64,000 nt of DNA from Lineus longissimus. Taxonomy: Eukaryota > Nemertea > Pilidiophora > Heteronemertea > Lineidae. The stretch is from contig NC_088318.1 in the NCBI RefSeq assembly GCF_910592395.1, positions 8,992,349 through 9,056,348 of the forward strand. The letters are read 5' to 3'. The notes under the pieces were generated by a model that did not search any database, had not been told where the DNA came from, and saw only the letters and a list, made by a program, of their open reading frames with translations. Shown here in pieces: positions 32,301-42,808 of the stretch. Position numbers and translations under genes: made by a program. Within the stretch, counting starts at the first letter, position 1. Every line of letters begins with the position of its first letter.

Positions 32301-34560
32301 TTATGATGTGCAGCTAATTCGAAAAGCCATTAATGGCCATCTCAAACCGACGTTATCTCTGATGAACCCCTGCTTGGAGGGATAATATACTACGCCCTTT
32401 TCTCCTTTAACCCCAAGGCAAACCTGTGAAATTATCCTGGGCTTTAATAGTGGCCACCATATTGGCGCGGGTGACGTCATGGGTAGCACAAGCGTGCAAA
32501 CTGGGATTTCCTGCTGGATCAAAAACTGAATAAGGGGTAGAATGACAGCGATAGGTGGGAAAACGTAAGGATTTAGCTCCTTAGCTATTTCCTGGGCGAA
32601 AACATTTTGACCCGCTGACAGAGGTGAAGGGTGCAGGGTAAAATGTCTCAAAACATCGCCCTGTATTGAACGCATTGCATTTGAGTCACATGCCATGAGG
32701 TCTACTCCGTGCGGGCCATAGAGTAACTCCAATTGGAACCATTTTTCACTTGCCAACATAGTGTCCTGAGCTGAAATTGCCCTAGAAGGAGTATCTGCTG
32801 GGTTTTCTGCCGAAGAAATGTACTGCAAACGTAAATCAATATTTAATTGCTGAGTAAGATGAAACAATTTTATGAGCATTTCATTTAAGGCGTTGTCCTT
32901 GCAACCCTTGTTATTCCACGACGAAACTAGGCTTGTGTTATCGACTTTAACGTCTACCCGGTGGTCTTTTATATTTGTACTCAATGCTAAGAGGGAAGAA
33001 TAGAGGGCGTCGGCCTCTTTGACATGAATCGGCCTTATATCATCTGCAGCCCAATAATCACCTAAAGTATGACCAACCTGTGGCCCTGATAGAGTGACCG
33101 CGCCATAGCGATATCCCGAAGCATCAGTAGCCAGAGCGTAATGTAAATGTTTTTCTGGTCTCCAAGAAAAATGCCCATGCCAATCATCCAAAAATGCCCA
33201 GAATTGTATCTCGTCCCGTAGGGGGCCAGAGATTGGGATGGTTTTACTGTTTTTCGAAGCTTTGGCTATTGCGCTAAACAACTCTCTCGTAAATAGTTTT
33301 GCGGCCGGAAAAACCAACATCATAGAAATGCATTTACCCGCGAATCTTTGTAGCGTTTTAAGGCTGACGAAGGGCTGACGAAGAATTTCCTCGCGCAAAA
33401 CGTTAAAACTTCTGTTTCTTATCAGATGGCAGAAGAAACGCCTGCCTGCTAGAATCTACTAGAAACCCTAAGGACTTGAGCGCCATCATAGGTTGCAAAA
33501 CACATTTTGGCAAGGAGAACGTGTAACCTAGTTCTGTAAGGATATATAATACCAAAAAGACCCAAAGCAAAGGAATGCTTGACGCGTCAATATTCTTAGG
33601 GACCACGTAGAATCTGTCGTCAATATACTGGATGGTTGGGATCCCCAAATGTCTTAAGAAGGTTGTAGCTGCATAGCCTACAGTTTGATAAACATAAGCC
33701 GATGATTTCCATCCGAACGGAAGCGTCGTACAAACTAGGTACCAACCTGCCCATTCCATGCCAAAATACGTTTGCGAAGTTTGCGATAATTTAATATGGT
33801 CATACCCCGATTTCTCATCAGTGGCAAACATGAGAGCATCTTTGTGTACCAATCGCGGTACTTCTTTCAATGTATCTAATGTGAAGGGAGAATCCTTAAT
33901 CCACAGGTTAAGGAATCTCTGGTCATTGCATAATCTCGGCTTTGAAGGTTCAACTACCAAGGGCATGACTACTTTAGGGGGCGGACACTCCCCAACTTTA
34001 CCCCAAACTCTGACTGAACCTGCTTTGATTCTATCATTCAAGGTTTCGGAAATAAAAGCAGCTTGTTTCTGACAATGGACAGAGTTAGGAAAAAAACTAA
34101 CTGGGGGTTCGTTTGAATTGTATTTCTGACCCTTGAATTCACCCTTAAATGGCCTAAAGAAAGAATGCACATCAACCCCTTTTTCCAACCAAGTGTGAAC
34201 CATCTCGCTCTCTGGGAAATCGTTCATTATGGAACTCCAAAGTTCAATATTTTGATGCAATTGTCCAGCGACAAAGTGTTCAGGGTCCCTTAAAGGCAAA
34301 GTGTCCAAAGGCACCGGAGTTTTTTGTAGAAGTAATACATCATTTACAACCTGATTGAGTTTGAATTGTTGAGCTGTGAAGTCAGGAGAAGTTTCCCCAA
34401 TGGTAGTCCAAGACGCCTGTAACCTCTTGACCTTTTCGGCAGCAATTGGATTAAATTTCACCGCATATTCCCATTCTGGAATCTCTGGCTTAAAGTGCCC
34501 CAGTGAGATAGTAGGGGGGGATTCCTGCAAGAACCAAAATAAAATGTAGAAACATCTCAT
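32301..34560 (-). pseudogene. Ngaro reverse transcriptase - RNase H, one frameshift
   Basis: Starts MRCFYILFW at 34,560. RT core: KPRLCNDQRFLN, ATDEKSGYDHIKLS, LPFGWKSSAYVYQT and the catalytic YIDD (33,617-33,628). RT ends PSDKKQKF, where one extra T near 33,403 shifts the frame; the text then continues LREEILRQPFVSLKTLQRFA. RNase H residues: ATDASGYRYG, KEADALYSS, VDNTSLVSSWN and SSAENPADTPSR. Copies the element RNA into DNA. Nearly intact, so the element is young. Confidence 0.92.
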
Positions 34561-34751
34561 TACAGGCGTATCAGACTATCAAAGGGAGAACTTCTCCTAA
34601 CTCACAGCTCGCGCGAACTAGGTCCGCAAGGGGTAAGATCCCTTGAGCTGAGAGAGAGGAAGATGTTCAAAATCAAAATTGCTTTACTTATTAACGGTTT
34701 TCTAAACAATACACTTATACCACTTAGCGTACCGGACTATTTTACCTTAGA

Positions 34752-35795
34752 CCTATTTCTTGTTGTCAAATTGGGCCTTTGCCAACTTCATCTTTTCACA
34801 TTCTTTGTACCAATGCCCAACCTCACCGCAAAAATTACATGGGCCCGGGTTATTTCTAGCATAACCATAACCGCCATAACCCCTGCCGCGACCTCTACCT
34901 CTGCCGTACCCATAACCCCCGCCATATCCCTGACCGTAAGCGGCACCATAGCCACCAAAGCCAAACTGATGCTAGGGAGGTGGGGGAGGCTGCGCGTAAA
35001 CATGCTGAAGGGGGGAAGAGGATACGGCAGAAGAGGTAACCGGTGGAGACTGTGACCTGGAACGAAGCGGCTTTTTTTTACCAACTTTTTGGCCTTTTTG
35101 CACTTGGCTAAAGCTTTCATTATTACGTCAGACTGGCCTCCACCCAATGCGGAAAGACAAAAAGTGGGGATATCAACAGTATCTTTGAAACGTTCAGCTT
35201 GTTTGCCGAGCTCGTAAAAGAGGTGCCAATCTTTGTGATCTTGGTCCTTGGCGCACGCCACTAGTTCGTCTAAAGTGGCTAGGATGAGGGTAACGTTGGG
35301 CTTTACTTGTAAGGATAAATTCCTCACCTTCCTCAGGACTGCCTCCACCGGTTCTGCCTTTCGGTTCTTTTCTCTCTTTTCTAGTTCTAGAATTCGTTCC
35401 CGTAAACGCGGCGCGGTTTCCTCATCCTGTTCTTGACGGTCGAGGCGAGGGGCTTTGGCTACTGGTGCTTCGTCTTCATGCAATTGTTGTCCAACGGGCT
35501 GTCCATACTCGTTCGCAACCACAATGGCCGAATGTAGCAGCAGGCGGAAGTTGCCTACCGAATCTTCTCGACCTGACATTCTGAAAAAATCTACCGCATC
35601 TTCACCCGTGAGTTCCTGAAAGGCTACTGCTATGTCGGGGACGTCCAATTGTTCGGTAGGGCGGTTGAGGCGTATACGAGCAAGTGGGTCCGGGAGGTCG
35701 TCGTCCTTGAAACGGGCGAGAAGCTTCAAAATGGGCAGCAAATCTCTGCCCACTAATGAGTGCCTTTTCCGCAATAATATGTTATTGGAAGCCAT
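34752..35795 (-). pseudogene. Ngaro Gag-like protein, one frameshift
   Basis: Starts MASNNILLRKRHSLVGRDLL at 35,795. A helical, charged first half is followed by a Lys-rich stretch, then a frameshift near 35,000. Beyond it the proper frame is Gly/Tyr/Arg-rich (FGGYGAAYGQGYGGGYG) and ends in a CX2CX4HX4C zinc knuckle (CNFCGEVGHWYKEC, 34,799-34,839) and stop near 34,752. The zinc knuckle would bind RNA in the particle. The annotated ORF reads the wrong frame over this end (to 34,788). Confidence 0.85.
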
Positions 35796-36360
35796 GACAG
35801 AAAACTTCTAGGAGCGAAGCAATCTAGCCACGGCCAAGAAGGGAGTGAAACAAGATTGCCACCAGACCTGAATTTAAACTCACGCCCAGAGATTATGAAT
35901 GGGATTATAAAACCAGTTGAAAGGTGTAAAAGCCAGTTAACAAAGGATCTCCTGCGTGCACAAAAGGGCGTGTCACGTAACACGAATCACGCGGCGAGCT
36001 TGACGGGAAAGCGCATGTGCGCACCCAACCCTCGATATGTTACATAATGTAAAACCTAATGTTTTGCTGCCCTAGCAGACCTATTTCCATAATGCATTTA
36101 CCTATGCATTTCCTATACCTCTGTATACATGACCAAACCGAAATGGCCGCCATACCAAATAACCAAACTGCCAAGTAACCTAAAACTTGGAACCTTCACT
36201 ATAGCTTTATAATAGCCCTTACCGAACTCTAAATTTGGCAAAAGGACGAGCACAAACTTAGAAACGGGATAGCTGTATAGAAAATCTAAAATAGCGAGAA
36301 ATAGGCAAAAAACGGAGATAATTACCTGAGAGCGCACAAAAAAGCCGACCGTAAGGTGAA

Positions 36361-36417
36361 CATGCGAGACGAAATACAGTTCGCTCAATCACCGCCAGGA
36401 TACACTTTGGATCTGCA
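36361..36417 (-). repeat. Ngaro split repeat A1
   Basis: 57 bp identical to A2 (30,574-30,630); it marks the 5' end of the element. Confidence 0.93.
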
Positions 36418-36683
36418 AATAAGAACAGAGACGGGAGATATTTTGTGGAGCTACATGACGTCACATCCGTGGCTATTTTTAGTAACAAACACTCAATTTT
36501 TCACCAAAAATCGCCAAAAACTCATCGAATGACTTTGAATATTGAATATTTTTCTGAACTCGGACCTAGATATTAATGTAAGCGAAGATATCAGTGACAT
36601 TTTGGGTGGAGACATTGAGCGGTTTGGTTGGTTTGGTGCGCAAACTGAAATTGGGATATGGAAAGAAAACCAGTGAATTCAAT

Positions 36684-36715
36684 AGATGTCCAGCCAGCCA
36701 GTGGGCTGGACATCT
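36684..36715. repeat. 3' terminal hairpin of family-3 element
   Basis: AGATGTCCAGCC and its exact inverse, 8-base loop. Confidence 0.9.
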
Positions 36716-37096
36716 AATAAGCCAGATATCACACTTTCTAGGTTTTCACTTTTGGCCCCCTGGTGGCCCAGTTGAGAATCAGACCGGACTGAAATTCAGG
36801 GTCAGAGGCCAGCTGACCAAGGGGGTCCTTTGTACAAAGTCTTAAGTTCATAGTCTTGGGGGTTAACAAACCAAAAACTAATCAGTAATAAGTGAGATAT
36901 CACACTATTTATGTTTTCAGTTTTGGCCCCCTAGTGGCCAAGTCAAGAATCAGACTGGACCGAAATTCAGTGTCAAAATGTCATCTGACCTAGGGGGTCA
37001 TGCAAACAAAGTTTTGAGTCCATAGCCCTAGCGGTTAAGAAACGTGCCACTGTTTTAGAAATAGGATACGACGGACGACGACGGTGAGCCAAAAAG
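36714..37096 (+). mobile_element. Family-1 element copy F, 3' part
   Basis: Resumes with AATAAGCCAGATATCACAC, has GGTGGCC near 36,760 and 36,935, very short ACG run and tail ACGGTGAGCCAAAAAG. An inner part of one unit is deleted near 36,870. Confidence 0.8.
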
Positions 37097-37551
37097 TTTC
37101 CTAGATAGGTTTGTCCTTATAAGGTTGGGGCGGGTCAAAAAGGCAAATTTCGCAAAAACTCTTGTGTCTCAGTTGGCTTTACTTTAATTTGGTATGTCAT
37201 AGAGTTAAAATCTTGCTCATCAATGGCCAGACACCAAGCCCCATAGGTAATATTTCGTCACAGAGGCAGATAATTCATGAGCTTATTTGAGAGCAGTGAT
37301 TTTTCACTTCTGCTAAATGTTGAATAAACTTTGGCTAATGGATGGTAGCTGCAACATACGGGTCATCAAATTTGTCAAAAGAGTATACTATGAGGTAGTC
37401 TCGTCAGGTTTTTGTAAACAGGCACCTTAAAAATAGTTATCCCCGATTACTATAATTTGTTGATTGAATTGATTATCTGATTAAAATTCTTTGAATATTT
37501 AGATATATAATAAAGATGGGCAAGCTCCTACACAGAGGCAAAGATCCTTAC
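37097..37551 (-). other. Intron between exons 2 and 3
   Basis: No feature recognised. Confidence 0.4.
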
Positions 37552-37608
37552 CATTCTGCACTAAAATGTTCGGTTCTCGTACAGTACTACTCGTAGAGCT
37601 TGCCACAG
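37552..37608 (-). CDS. KDZ-like gene, exon 2
   Basis: Strong acceptor (CATTTTTCAG) and donor (G|GTAAGG). Codes for a Ser/Thr-rich stretch ending REPNILVQN. It ends in phase 1, matching exon 3 across an 8.3-kb intron that holds family-1 copy F and the 7-kb insertion. Confidence 0.6.
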
Positions 37609-37682
37609 CTGAAAAATGAAAAATGAAGTTATAAAGACACAAAGTACGTGATGGGCTTAGAAGAAGTTAAAATCATTATCAC

Positions 37683-37719
37683 AATTCAAGTCCTGGTTGA
37701 TGGCCTTTTCGTCACATCT
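37683..37719 (-). CDS. KDZ-like gene, exon 1 of those found (tentative)
   Basis: Acceptor TTTGTTTCTTTTCAG on the minus strand just above 37,719; possible donor GTGATA. Codes for about 12 residues (RCDEKAINQDLN). It ends in phase 1, which the next exon needs. The donor is weak, so the boundary is uncertain. Confidence 0.35.
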
Positions 37720-37892
37720 CTGAAAAGAAACAAAGCCAGCTACAAAATGAAAAACTATACAAGTTCAATATCATACAAGCCTATAGGCGAATATGGGTCG
37801 TCGCGTTGATGCCAGAACGTCCCCAAAGTTTGGAAATGTTGTTCTTAATTCCTCCGGGTTGGGGTACCTATGGCTTGATCAAATGAATATTA

Positions 37893-39050
37893 ATGTGGAT
37901 AACTGGAAAATATTATACTCTAATGCCCAGTAAACGATTAGAGATATTTGTCAACATGAAATTTTTGGTGAAATCGCAACAAATAAAAAACTCGATGTAT
38001 AGTAATCTTATGTTTTCATTTGAACTTCAAACATATTTAAATGATATTAAATCAGTGAAACACAGGGCTTGTATCACAAAATTAATGCTGGAAGCCCATT
38101 GTCTAAGAATCAAAACTGGGAGACACTGTAGTCTAAGAAAGTGTGAGGTTTGCAAGTCAGGGGAGGTTGAGGATGATTTTCACTTCCTTGCGGTGTGCCC
38201 TAAATATGCGTCAAAACAGCAAAACTCATTGCAGTTGTAATAAAGTGATCTCCATTTTCTGTCTCTGTCGGATCTGACTACAATTTTTCTGAAAAATCCT
38301 TCACCTCCCTCTGCTGCGATTATCAACGAGTTCTTTAAACTGCGTAACTCTATATTGTCCTGATTTCCATTATTATGTTTTTGTCTTTAAATATTTGTGA
38401 TCTTATTTTGTATACCCTGTAACTTTATATTGTATATTTTGTAATTATTTTATGTAACCGTTGGCCCCTAGTGGGCGTTTTATAGTCTGGGCTCCTGACC
38501 TCACTCTCGCTGTCGTAGGTCAGGCAATAACAAAAATCTATAAATAGAACAATAGCTTAAACCACCATTTCCACAAAAATTCTTATGCCTAATTTTTTTT
38601 AATATTATAAACAACCTATCCTGCAAAAACCAACGCAATCGGTCAAGGTTTAGCGTCCCAAATCGTACTTTTGCGAAAATGACAATATCGCTAAAAGTGA
38701 CGTCATTATATGGGGAAACCCCTTTGGTCTGAAACATAAAATAACCGTAATCGCGCATTTTAAGAGTAATTCCGGTATTTCTACAGTGTAGAATGATGTG
38801 TTCAATAATAGGCATAATCCTAGGACAGATACAGCGCTCAATTCGACCGTAAAACGATAATTGGCTCGGGAAATTACAACAATGGCTGAATCTAAAAATA
38901 ACACTCCTCTTTTCTGCCGTGTTATTTGTAGACGGTTGTTGTTACCTGACCCGTTCCTAAACCCTACCAAAAGCCCGGAGATCGAGGTCAGAGAACCAGA
39001 CTATTTAGCGTTTTAGAGTAATAAAGAATTTGAATTTGAATTTGAATTTT
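37893..39050 (+). pseudogene. 3' remnant of a LINE
   Basis: ORF 37,893-38,240 contains SVKHRACITKLMLEAHCLRI then CSLRKCEVCKSGEVEDDFHF and LAVCPKYAS, the C-terminal R..LTKLR..H.L...GR....C..C..GEVEDE.HFL..CP.Y pattern of several jockey-group LINEs. After a frameshift more coding text follows (IINEFFKLRN). A (TTTGAA)n tail at about 39,020-39,050 after AATAAAG probably marks the 3' end. The stretch 38,508-38,985 between a repeated GAGGTCAG may be a later insertion. RT and endonuclease are missing. Confidence 0.65.
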
Positions 39051-39990
39051 TCCACCGCTGTACCTTATTATCATAATTATGTCCACGTGATTAGCTGCTC
39101 GGTATTGACGAGCAAGTGACAGTCCTCATTTGCATGTACATTAATGTCATTATTATGGCTGACGCGATCCTGTAAAGTTGTGCGTAGGCTAATTTCTCGG
39201 CAAATACTTGATTGATTTCGTTGAAATTTGAGAGTATTACAGATTAGATTACTGCTTACATTGGGTTTTCGTAGTTTCTTCATACATCATCGATAAAGAC
39301 ACGTAGCTTTGTGAAGAAACTCACCATACTGCTCGCTGGCCAGCACAACATTCCTGCATGCTACGTATACACGCTCATCAATTTTGAGCTCCCAATTAAT
39401 AATTTTATTCATTTCGCATTTTACATGAGACGAAGGACTTAATGAACAAGATAACGAACTTTAATGAAAACTTAAGTTTTATTACAATAGGACAAATACT
39501 GGCAACGCAATTTGCATTTCAATTCAACAACTGCCGAGCATCCTAGGGCTAAAACTATCTTCATTCATAGTCAATCTCGCCATTTAGCTAAACGGACCTG
39601 AAACAAATCGATTCAGCGTCTACACTTTTACTCCGATTTGTCTCAAAATTGGTGACAAAGAGGCTGAATGTACTGCAAACAATTCCTCGGAACCAAATTT
39701 TTAAATAAATGATTTTAAAGATATTTTTTAGTGTAAAATGCCCGTTGCTAGGCATGGTTGCTAGGCACATGCTGCCACAAACATAATGACAGAACCTGAC
39801 AATAAGGGTCTGCTCTCGCGACGACCAATACACCTCCTTGAAAGACATGTAAGGGGCCAATGCATGAGATGAAATGAAATAGTTCATCTACAAGGGAATA
39901 AATCTATGACTAGACAGATTTTGCCTCATACTAACCTGTGCCTCTTTGCTTTCTTTTCTGCCCGACATACGGGCCACACAGGTTTCCAAC
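39051..39990. other. Unassigned
   Basis: No domain, splice-supported exon or repeat end identified. Confidence 0.4.
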
Positions 39991-39996
39991 AGCATA

Positions 39997-40592
39997 GGCT
40001 GCGTATCCATAGGCTGTTCCGTGCCCTGCACAACATTCCCTTTTTACCGCCTGGCGCGCCACACGGACAATGAACCTTCGTTGGTGTTATTGATCGTTCC
40101 CATAGGTTATGCCGTGTCACATTGCGGGCATATATGCACTGTGGATTGGGAATATAGGCCCATATTGGGATTGAACATGTCCATTCTTTTGCGAGTGAAC
40201 AACACGGAAGCAATGTCTGAGGCGAAATTAATTCAAGAGGTTCATCAACGGGAACTACTCTGGGACCCCGAAACTGATGATTATCATAACAAGCACGAAC
40301 CTGTAATTTGTTGCTTAAAAGTCAAGTTTTTATACATGTACATGTCAATTTGATGTTGCAAGTGAAAATACAAGTTACTTGTATTTTCATTTTCAATATT
40401 CATAAGAAATTGTCTTCTGAAATAATGACAGCGTGCGGATAAACGCGATTGACCGCTGCGAAATGAGGACTACAAAGGCCTACATGACCAAAAAGGAATA
40501 TCCAATGGAGACGCAGGGCATAGTGCCAGGTCACAAGGCTGTTACGCCATAACGCCACACTACACAAGGGCATACCCTATGGATACGCGGCC
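39997..40592 (+). mobile_element. Possible Harbinger-like inverted-repeat element
   Basis: GGCTGCGTATCCATAGG at the left and the inverse of GGCCGCGTATCCATAGG at the right, next to ATA and TTA. It encloses a MADF-type coding piece. PIF/Harbinger elements often carry a second gene with a Myb/MADF-like domain, so this may be a deletion derivative. End assignment is uncertain. Confidence 0.4.
40213..40307 (+). CDS. MADF-type DNA-binding domain, first exon or fragment
   Basis: Reads MSEAKLIQEVHQRELLWDPE then TDDYHNKHEP. LI.EV..R..LWD....DY.NK is the first half of a MADF (Adf-1-like) domain. The ATG at 40,213 begins the match exactly; a possible donor is CCT|GTAATT. No second half was found downstream, so it is a fragment, or the next exon was missed. 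Confidence 0.6.
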
Positions 40593-40599
40593 TTAGGTG

Positions 40600-42279
40600 C
40601 ATTCCGTGTGTACACTTTCTTGGGGCCTGTTACTTTCTTCGTATTCAGCTTCTTTATAGTAGCCTTCATTATGGCTGTCATTTCACTACCACTATACAAT
40701 GGGGTGTTGACGATTTTAGTTCTAATGACTGCAAGAATGATATAAAAATTATGATATTTTTTTACTGAAGCATAATAATTCACTGACAAATATAATTATT
40801 GTAGGAGTTTATGGAATGTTTCATGGTTACAAAAACAATGATTTTGGCAAGGGGGGTACACCTTTATAATGCTGACAACATAACGCGTCATAATGTGTTG
40901 CGATAAAACATCGTTGGTGACATTGCATTGTGAACTAAGAATAGATGATGCAGTGCAACTGACGTCAATACAACAAAAGCCTCAACTTTGGATGCTAAAT
41001 TGGTGTCACTGCACTGATGACATACCACGTCATTGGCACAACAACAACAGAAGTGAAGTGTGGCAGACACAACCATTTAAAACTTAATTCACATGTGGCA
41101 CCATGTTTCGTCAATGTCATTGTCAGCAAGGTCAAGGGCTGGGACTGATCAACATCCAAAATGGTCATAAAATTTATATAACTGTAGAGCAAGACATCTA
41201 TATACCCACATATTCATAGTCAGATATGAGAGAGTGAAATTATATAAAGGGAGAAGACATGAGCCACTAACCAGGGGTCATGCCTGAGGGAGCCTAACTT
41301 GGAACATTTCAAAACCAAGAATGGTAGTAACATTGCATAGCAATCAACACCACTTCACGAAACTTGAATAAAAGCAAAAGAATATTGTTCGTTATAAATT
41401 GGGAATAATTTCCTACCTCACTTAGAATACATAATGGCTTTGACAATGTGGATTCATCAAATAAACCAAAAATGAAGAGGTTCACTGACTGACACCTGAA
41501 AATAGATGAAAACTTATCAACGCAATAAAATATTTTTAAAGATGATGACATTAAACCTAACGATTACAGATTTCTGAGATGGAGATTGATGAAAACCATG
41601 TTGAAGATGAAACAAGAGTATGGCATTTACAAATTAACCATGATGTCAATACATCTTTAGGCCTGCAACCAGTATACATTTACAATGCACAGCGAAGCAT
41701 GCTTTACCAGTAAGTTTGACTTTGAGTTAGTTGAAGATGAGGACAGTTGGAAAAACGGGCTTATGCTGAAGAGTCAACATTTGATATACTAGAAGGGAAG
41801 AACATTTTCCCTGATTAATATAGTCCATTCGTAAATGTTATGTTTACTTCGATCATTTGGAGCAATGGAGGGTCCTTGATTATAGGCCATCTTTTGTTTC
41901 TTGATATTTCTCTATCATTCTTGGCACATGAGCAGATGGACACATAAAAATAATAACCTGAATGTTTTAGCCAGATTGATTGAGAAATAAACTGTCCGAA
42001 TTCAATGTACACAAATGCATACAAAACGAGTTTACAATCCCCGATCACACCCCAAAAAAAGGTCATCGGTTGACTAACCAAGCACCACTGTTCAATGCAT
42101 TTATAGTTGAATGCGATCAAACTACGTCATTTCCGATCGGGGATTCTAAAGTTTAGCCTTTATTTTCACTACCATGGTTACTAAAATGAAAATATCCTGT
42201 TTGGGTTTCAAAGAAATCCGACAAGTAGTTTGCCCTTGAGGGCCCGAAACATTGCGGACATAACATTTATGAATGAACT
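40600..42279. other. Unassigned
   Basis: About 1.7 kb with no gene I can defend. A minor candidate exon follows GATTACAG at 41,567 (plus strand, EMEIDENHVEDETRVWHLQ), without a known domain. Confidence 0.35.
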
Positions 42280-42465
42280 ATACATGCTTCCCGAAATTGG
42301 TGGCTTGCATTGGAACTAACTTTTCCCCATTGTCCGTCATCAAAGGCATTCAAGTGTGTTGGTCAACCATGACTATGTCCTTGTCCCTCCATCATAAGGC
42401 CTAGTTTCCCCTTATGACATCACTATTTCGGACACTCAGCGCCCCATTTCTGGAAAGGTGTATAG
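42280..42465 (+). repeat. Dispersed 185-bp repeat, copy 2
   Basis: Same sequence as 54,721-54,907 and inverse of 17,581-17,767. Confidence 0.88.
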
Positions 42466-42498
42466 ATCGTTCCCACCAGATTGCTCAAAACTCACAAT

Positions 42499-42565
42499 TC
42501 ATCATGGTAGTTGATAAAACTTGGAATCAGTGAAACCATGTAACCCGTGCTAAACCATGGAATAG
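42499..42565 (+). repeat. Inverted arm, left
   Basis: GGTAGTTGATAAAACTTGGA and onward is found inverted at 45,712-45,775, almost identical over about 60 bases. Confidence 0.85.
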
Positions 42566-42808
42566 CCTAGTCAGTACTGAACCGTGGAATGACTGTGCAA
42601 GTACCGCGTGAAATCGGGTGCGTTCCTTCTTTCCAACTGCCAATCTCGTCCCAGCTGATTAATTGATAGCAATTTGCCAGTAGTTCCAGAAACCACCTTC
42701 TTGTGGAGGATGACGTCATCGAATATCTGGGTTGAGCTGATTTCAATATACAATATAACTGGGGTTCCAGGACGTATGCTGAAGATGTTTTATTTTATCG
42801 AAGTGACT

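Larger units (their letters stand above)
30344..36417 (-). mobile_element. Ngaro-type (DIRS order) tyrosine-recombinase retrotransposon
   Basis: 6.07 kb, minus strand. Split direct repeats in the A1-ORFs-B1-A2-B2 order: A1 36,361-36,417; B1 30,622-30,696; A2 30,574-30,630; B2 30,344-30,418. B1 and A2 overlap on GGATCTGCA, and the same 9 bases lie at both outer ends. Codes for Gag-like, RT-RNase H and tyrosine recombinase. No target duplication is expected or seen. Confidence 0.93.
29727..36713. mobile_element. Family-3 Helitron-like element carrying a Ngaro retrotransposon
   Basis: About 7.0 kb inserted in copy F; intact copies show the empty site CACTAATAAGC. The left end is CTAGAAATGTG then an 8-bp-stem hairpin (29,738-29,759) and GATGTCCAGC. 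The right end is a perfect 12-bp-stem hairpin (36,684-36,715) containing GCTGGACATC, the inverse of the left GATGTCCAGC, followed by CTAA. CTAA is present on both sides. Own body is about 0.9 kb: 29,727-30,343 and 36,418-36,713. Confidence 0.7.
4632..37719 (-). pseudogene. KDZ transposase-like multi-exon gene, probably degenerate
   Basis: About 33 kb, 16 candidate exons on the minus strand. Order of protein signals: Ser/Pro-rich N-terminus; Cys-rich CxC-type region (LCSKCD, then CICLHCD); a middle with DCPACSNGIHAVHLDG; the core C-G-x2-HWKAAR, ETGL, CRHAHLLKSLNMFQGE, YAYPMFL, KYWPYLE, KPFLSVFHATAHDWTCQ, GEEAEQANSYLSR; RKKIYKLHRFLAHRYKK; then a coiled-coil-rich end with FPWEQ and RYEEEKQLLIREM and an acidic tail. 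This order matches the KDZ transposase superfamily as I know it. Most exon junctions keep phase. Breaks: single-base shifts in exons 4, 9, 10 and 15, unmatched phase at junctions 4/5, 7/8, 10/11 and 15/16, and a Tc1 in exon 13. The true 5' end is not found. Known KDZ proteins are transposases or host relatives; I infer an old host-resident copy. Confidence 0.75.

Noticed and set aside
34663-35055. Plus-strand ORF of 130 aa
   Set aside because: Antisense of the Gly/Tyr-rich Gag tail of the Ngaro element.
41567-41710. Candidate plus-strand exon EMEIDENHVEDETRVWHLQ
   Set aside because: Reasonable acceptor but no partner exon, domain or donor; could not be tied to the MADF piece.
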